Assembly: GCA_020847545.1 (NCBI GenBank)
Contig: JADLBV010000007.1
Coordinates: 1 to 64,000, forward strand
Length of the DNA stretch: 64,000 nt
Direction of reading: 5' to 3'
Origin: Phycisphaerales bacterium
GTDB taxonomy: Bacteria > Planctomycetota > Phycisphaerae > Tepidisphaerales > Tepidisphaeraceae
Under the pieces are notes generated by a model. The model ran no database searches. It was not told the origin of the DNA and was given only the letters and a program-made list of their open reading frames with translations. Shown one piece after another: positions 63,253-64,000 of this stretch. A program made the translations under genes and the position numbers. Numbering within the stretch: position 1 is the first letter of the stretch; each line of letters starts with the position of its first letter.

Positions 63253-64000
63253 GGTTCAACTGCTCCTTTGCGTGATGGAGCGGCAACAATATGACAAATG
63301 TCGATCCCGCTCCCACCCGGCTGTGCGCGGTGATGGTTCCCCCGTGTCGCTCGACAATCTTTCGACAAACCGCCAACCCGATGCCGGTCCCTTCGTATTC
63401 CCCCCGGCCGTGCAACCGCTGAAAAACCGTGAAAATGCGATCCAGAGATTTCTCATCAAACCCGATGCCATTGTCCTCAACCGACAATTCGCACTGGGTC
63501 TGGCCATTGACCGCGTGACGTGCAAAAACCCGCACACGGGCCGGCTCATCCGGTTTGTGAAACTTCAGCGCGTTGCTGATGAGGTTCTGCAACAATTGCC
63601 GGATTTGCATCGGATCGGCATCGATGGTGGGGAGCGGTTCGATGTTCACCGTGCCGTGGGATTGTTCGATGCGGGCCTCCAGATCGTCCACCACTTCATG
63701 GGCGACGACCGACAAGTCGGTCGGTACAAACGGCTGCGCCCGCGTGGTGATGCGCGAGAAGGCCAGCAGGTCGGTGATCAGGTTCTGCATCCGACCGGCC
63801 GCGTTCTGCATCCGATCGAGATAATCGCAACTTTCAGGGCCAAGATCGCCCGCCGACCGGGTGCGCAATCGGTCCCCGAAAGCGAGTATTTTGCGCAACG
63901 GTTCCTGAAGATCGTGCGACGCCACCGATGCGAAATCCTGCAACTCACGGTTGCTCTGTTCCAGTTGGATCGCAGCCTCCTGCAGCTTCGTCTCCACCAT
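63215..64000 (-). CDS. sensor histidine kinase, 5' end beyond the window
   Basis: Only the C-terminal 261 residues are visible; the frame stays open at the window edge, so a sensor part (PAS, GAF or phytochrome) lies outside. FASVASHDLQEPLRKILAFGDRL is the HisKA box, QNLISNALKFHKP the N box, VEDNGIGFD the D box and GTGIGLAVCRKIVERHGG the G2 box. It overlaps the Rcp1-type receiver gene by 38 nt, indicating tight coupling. Stimulus unknown. Confidence 0.9.
   Translation of the reverse strand: MVETKLQEAAIQLEQSNRELQDFASVASHDLQEPLRKILAFGDRLRTRSAGDLGPESCDYLDRMQNAAGRMQNLITDLLAFSRITTRAQPFVPTDLSVVAHEVVDDLEARIEQSHGTVNIEPLPTIDADPMQIRQLLQNLISNALKFHKPDEPARVRVFARHAVNGQTQCELSVEDNGIGFDEKSLDRIFTVFQRLHGRGEYEGTGIGLAVCRKIVERHGGTITAHSRVGAGSTFVILLPLHHAKEQLNHDSQADHDIAGG

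Overview
The window looks like chromosomal DNA of a Planctomycetota-type bacterium, most probably class Phycisphaerae. This is inferred from content: seven proteins end in a PEP-CTERM sorting tail (VPEP, hydrophobic stretch, RRR), six are type II pseudopilins of the planctomycete style ([16 protein letters not shown]...LLPALNKAR with a C-terminal His-Xn-Asp-Gly-His block), and many sugar-type regulators and glycoside-hydrolase-like proteins sit among them. Genes are GC-rich with short AT-rich regulatory islands. I see no IS element, CRISPR array, phage, rRNA, exosortase or type II secretion machinery here.

Layout. 1-938: a radical SAM gene lacking its FeS-binding N-terminus. 952-5237 (-): ROK regulator, polysaccharide deacetylase, DegT aminotransferase, Gfo/Idh oxidoreductase. 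5394-7840 (+): a beta-propeller protein and a GSDxD nucleotidyltransferase-like protein. 7980-17918 (-), locus A: GntR/LacI hybrid regulator, PEP-CTERM protein, pseudopilin, discoidin-DUF4091 protein, Gfo/Idh, transglutaminase-like protein, deacetylase-like protein, Kelch-type propeller. 18041-26852, locus B: LacI regulator, PEP-CTERM propeller, pseudopilin, discoidin-DUF4091 protein, alpha/beta hydrolase, with two separately promoted PEP-CTERM genes. 27128-34214 (-), locus C: GntR regulator, pseudopilin, PEP-CTERM protein, a DUF4091 gene interrupted by an in-frame TAG, a BNR sialidase-like protein and an MFS sugar transporter. 34640-39802: GH127-like protein, ADP-ribosylglycohydrolase and PhyH dioxygenase, with a divergent AraC regulator. 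39841-48000 (+), locus D: a tandemly duplicated FadR-type regulator plus pseudopilin pair, two PEP-CTERM proteins (one fused to a sialidase propeller) and a TIM-barrel glycosidase-like protein. 48080-50106 (-): a pseudopilin and a PepSY membrane protein behind a promoter containing a Fur-box-like palindrome. 50334-64000: housekeeping and signalling genes (phosphoesterase, TPR protein, ahcY with an ArsR-methyltransferase, SSS symporter, ceramidase-like protein, BrnT/BrnA, tRNA-Gly, a glycosyltransferase, and a kinase/response-regulator cluster cut by the window end).

The most interesting pattern is that four loci repeat one plan: a dedicated sugar-type repressor, its own pseudopilin, one or more PEP-CTERM proteins, and secreted carbohydrate-active proteins. 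The regulators come from different families, so the plan was not simply copied as a block. Two loci have clear candidate operators repeated at the promoters they would control. I read these as polysaccharide-utilisation-like loci in which a substrate-specific pseudopilin and PEP-CTERM proteins take the place of the SusC/SusD pair of Bacteroidetes. That role is inference; gene order, motifs and operators are read directly.
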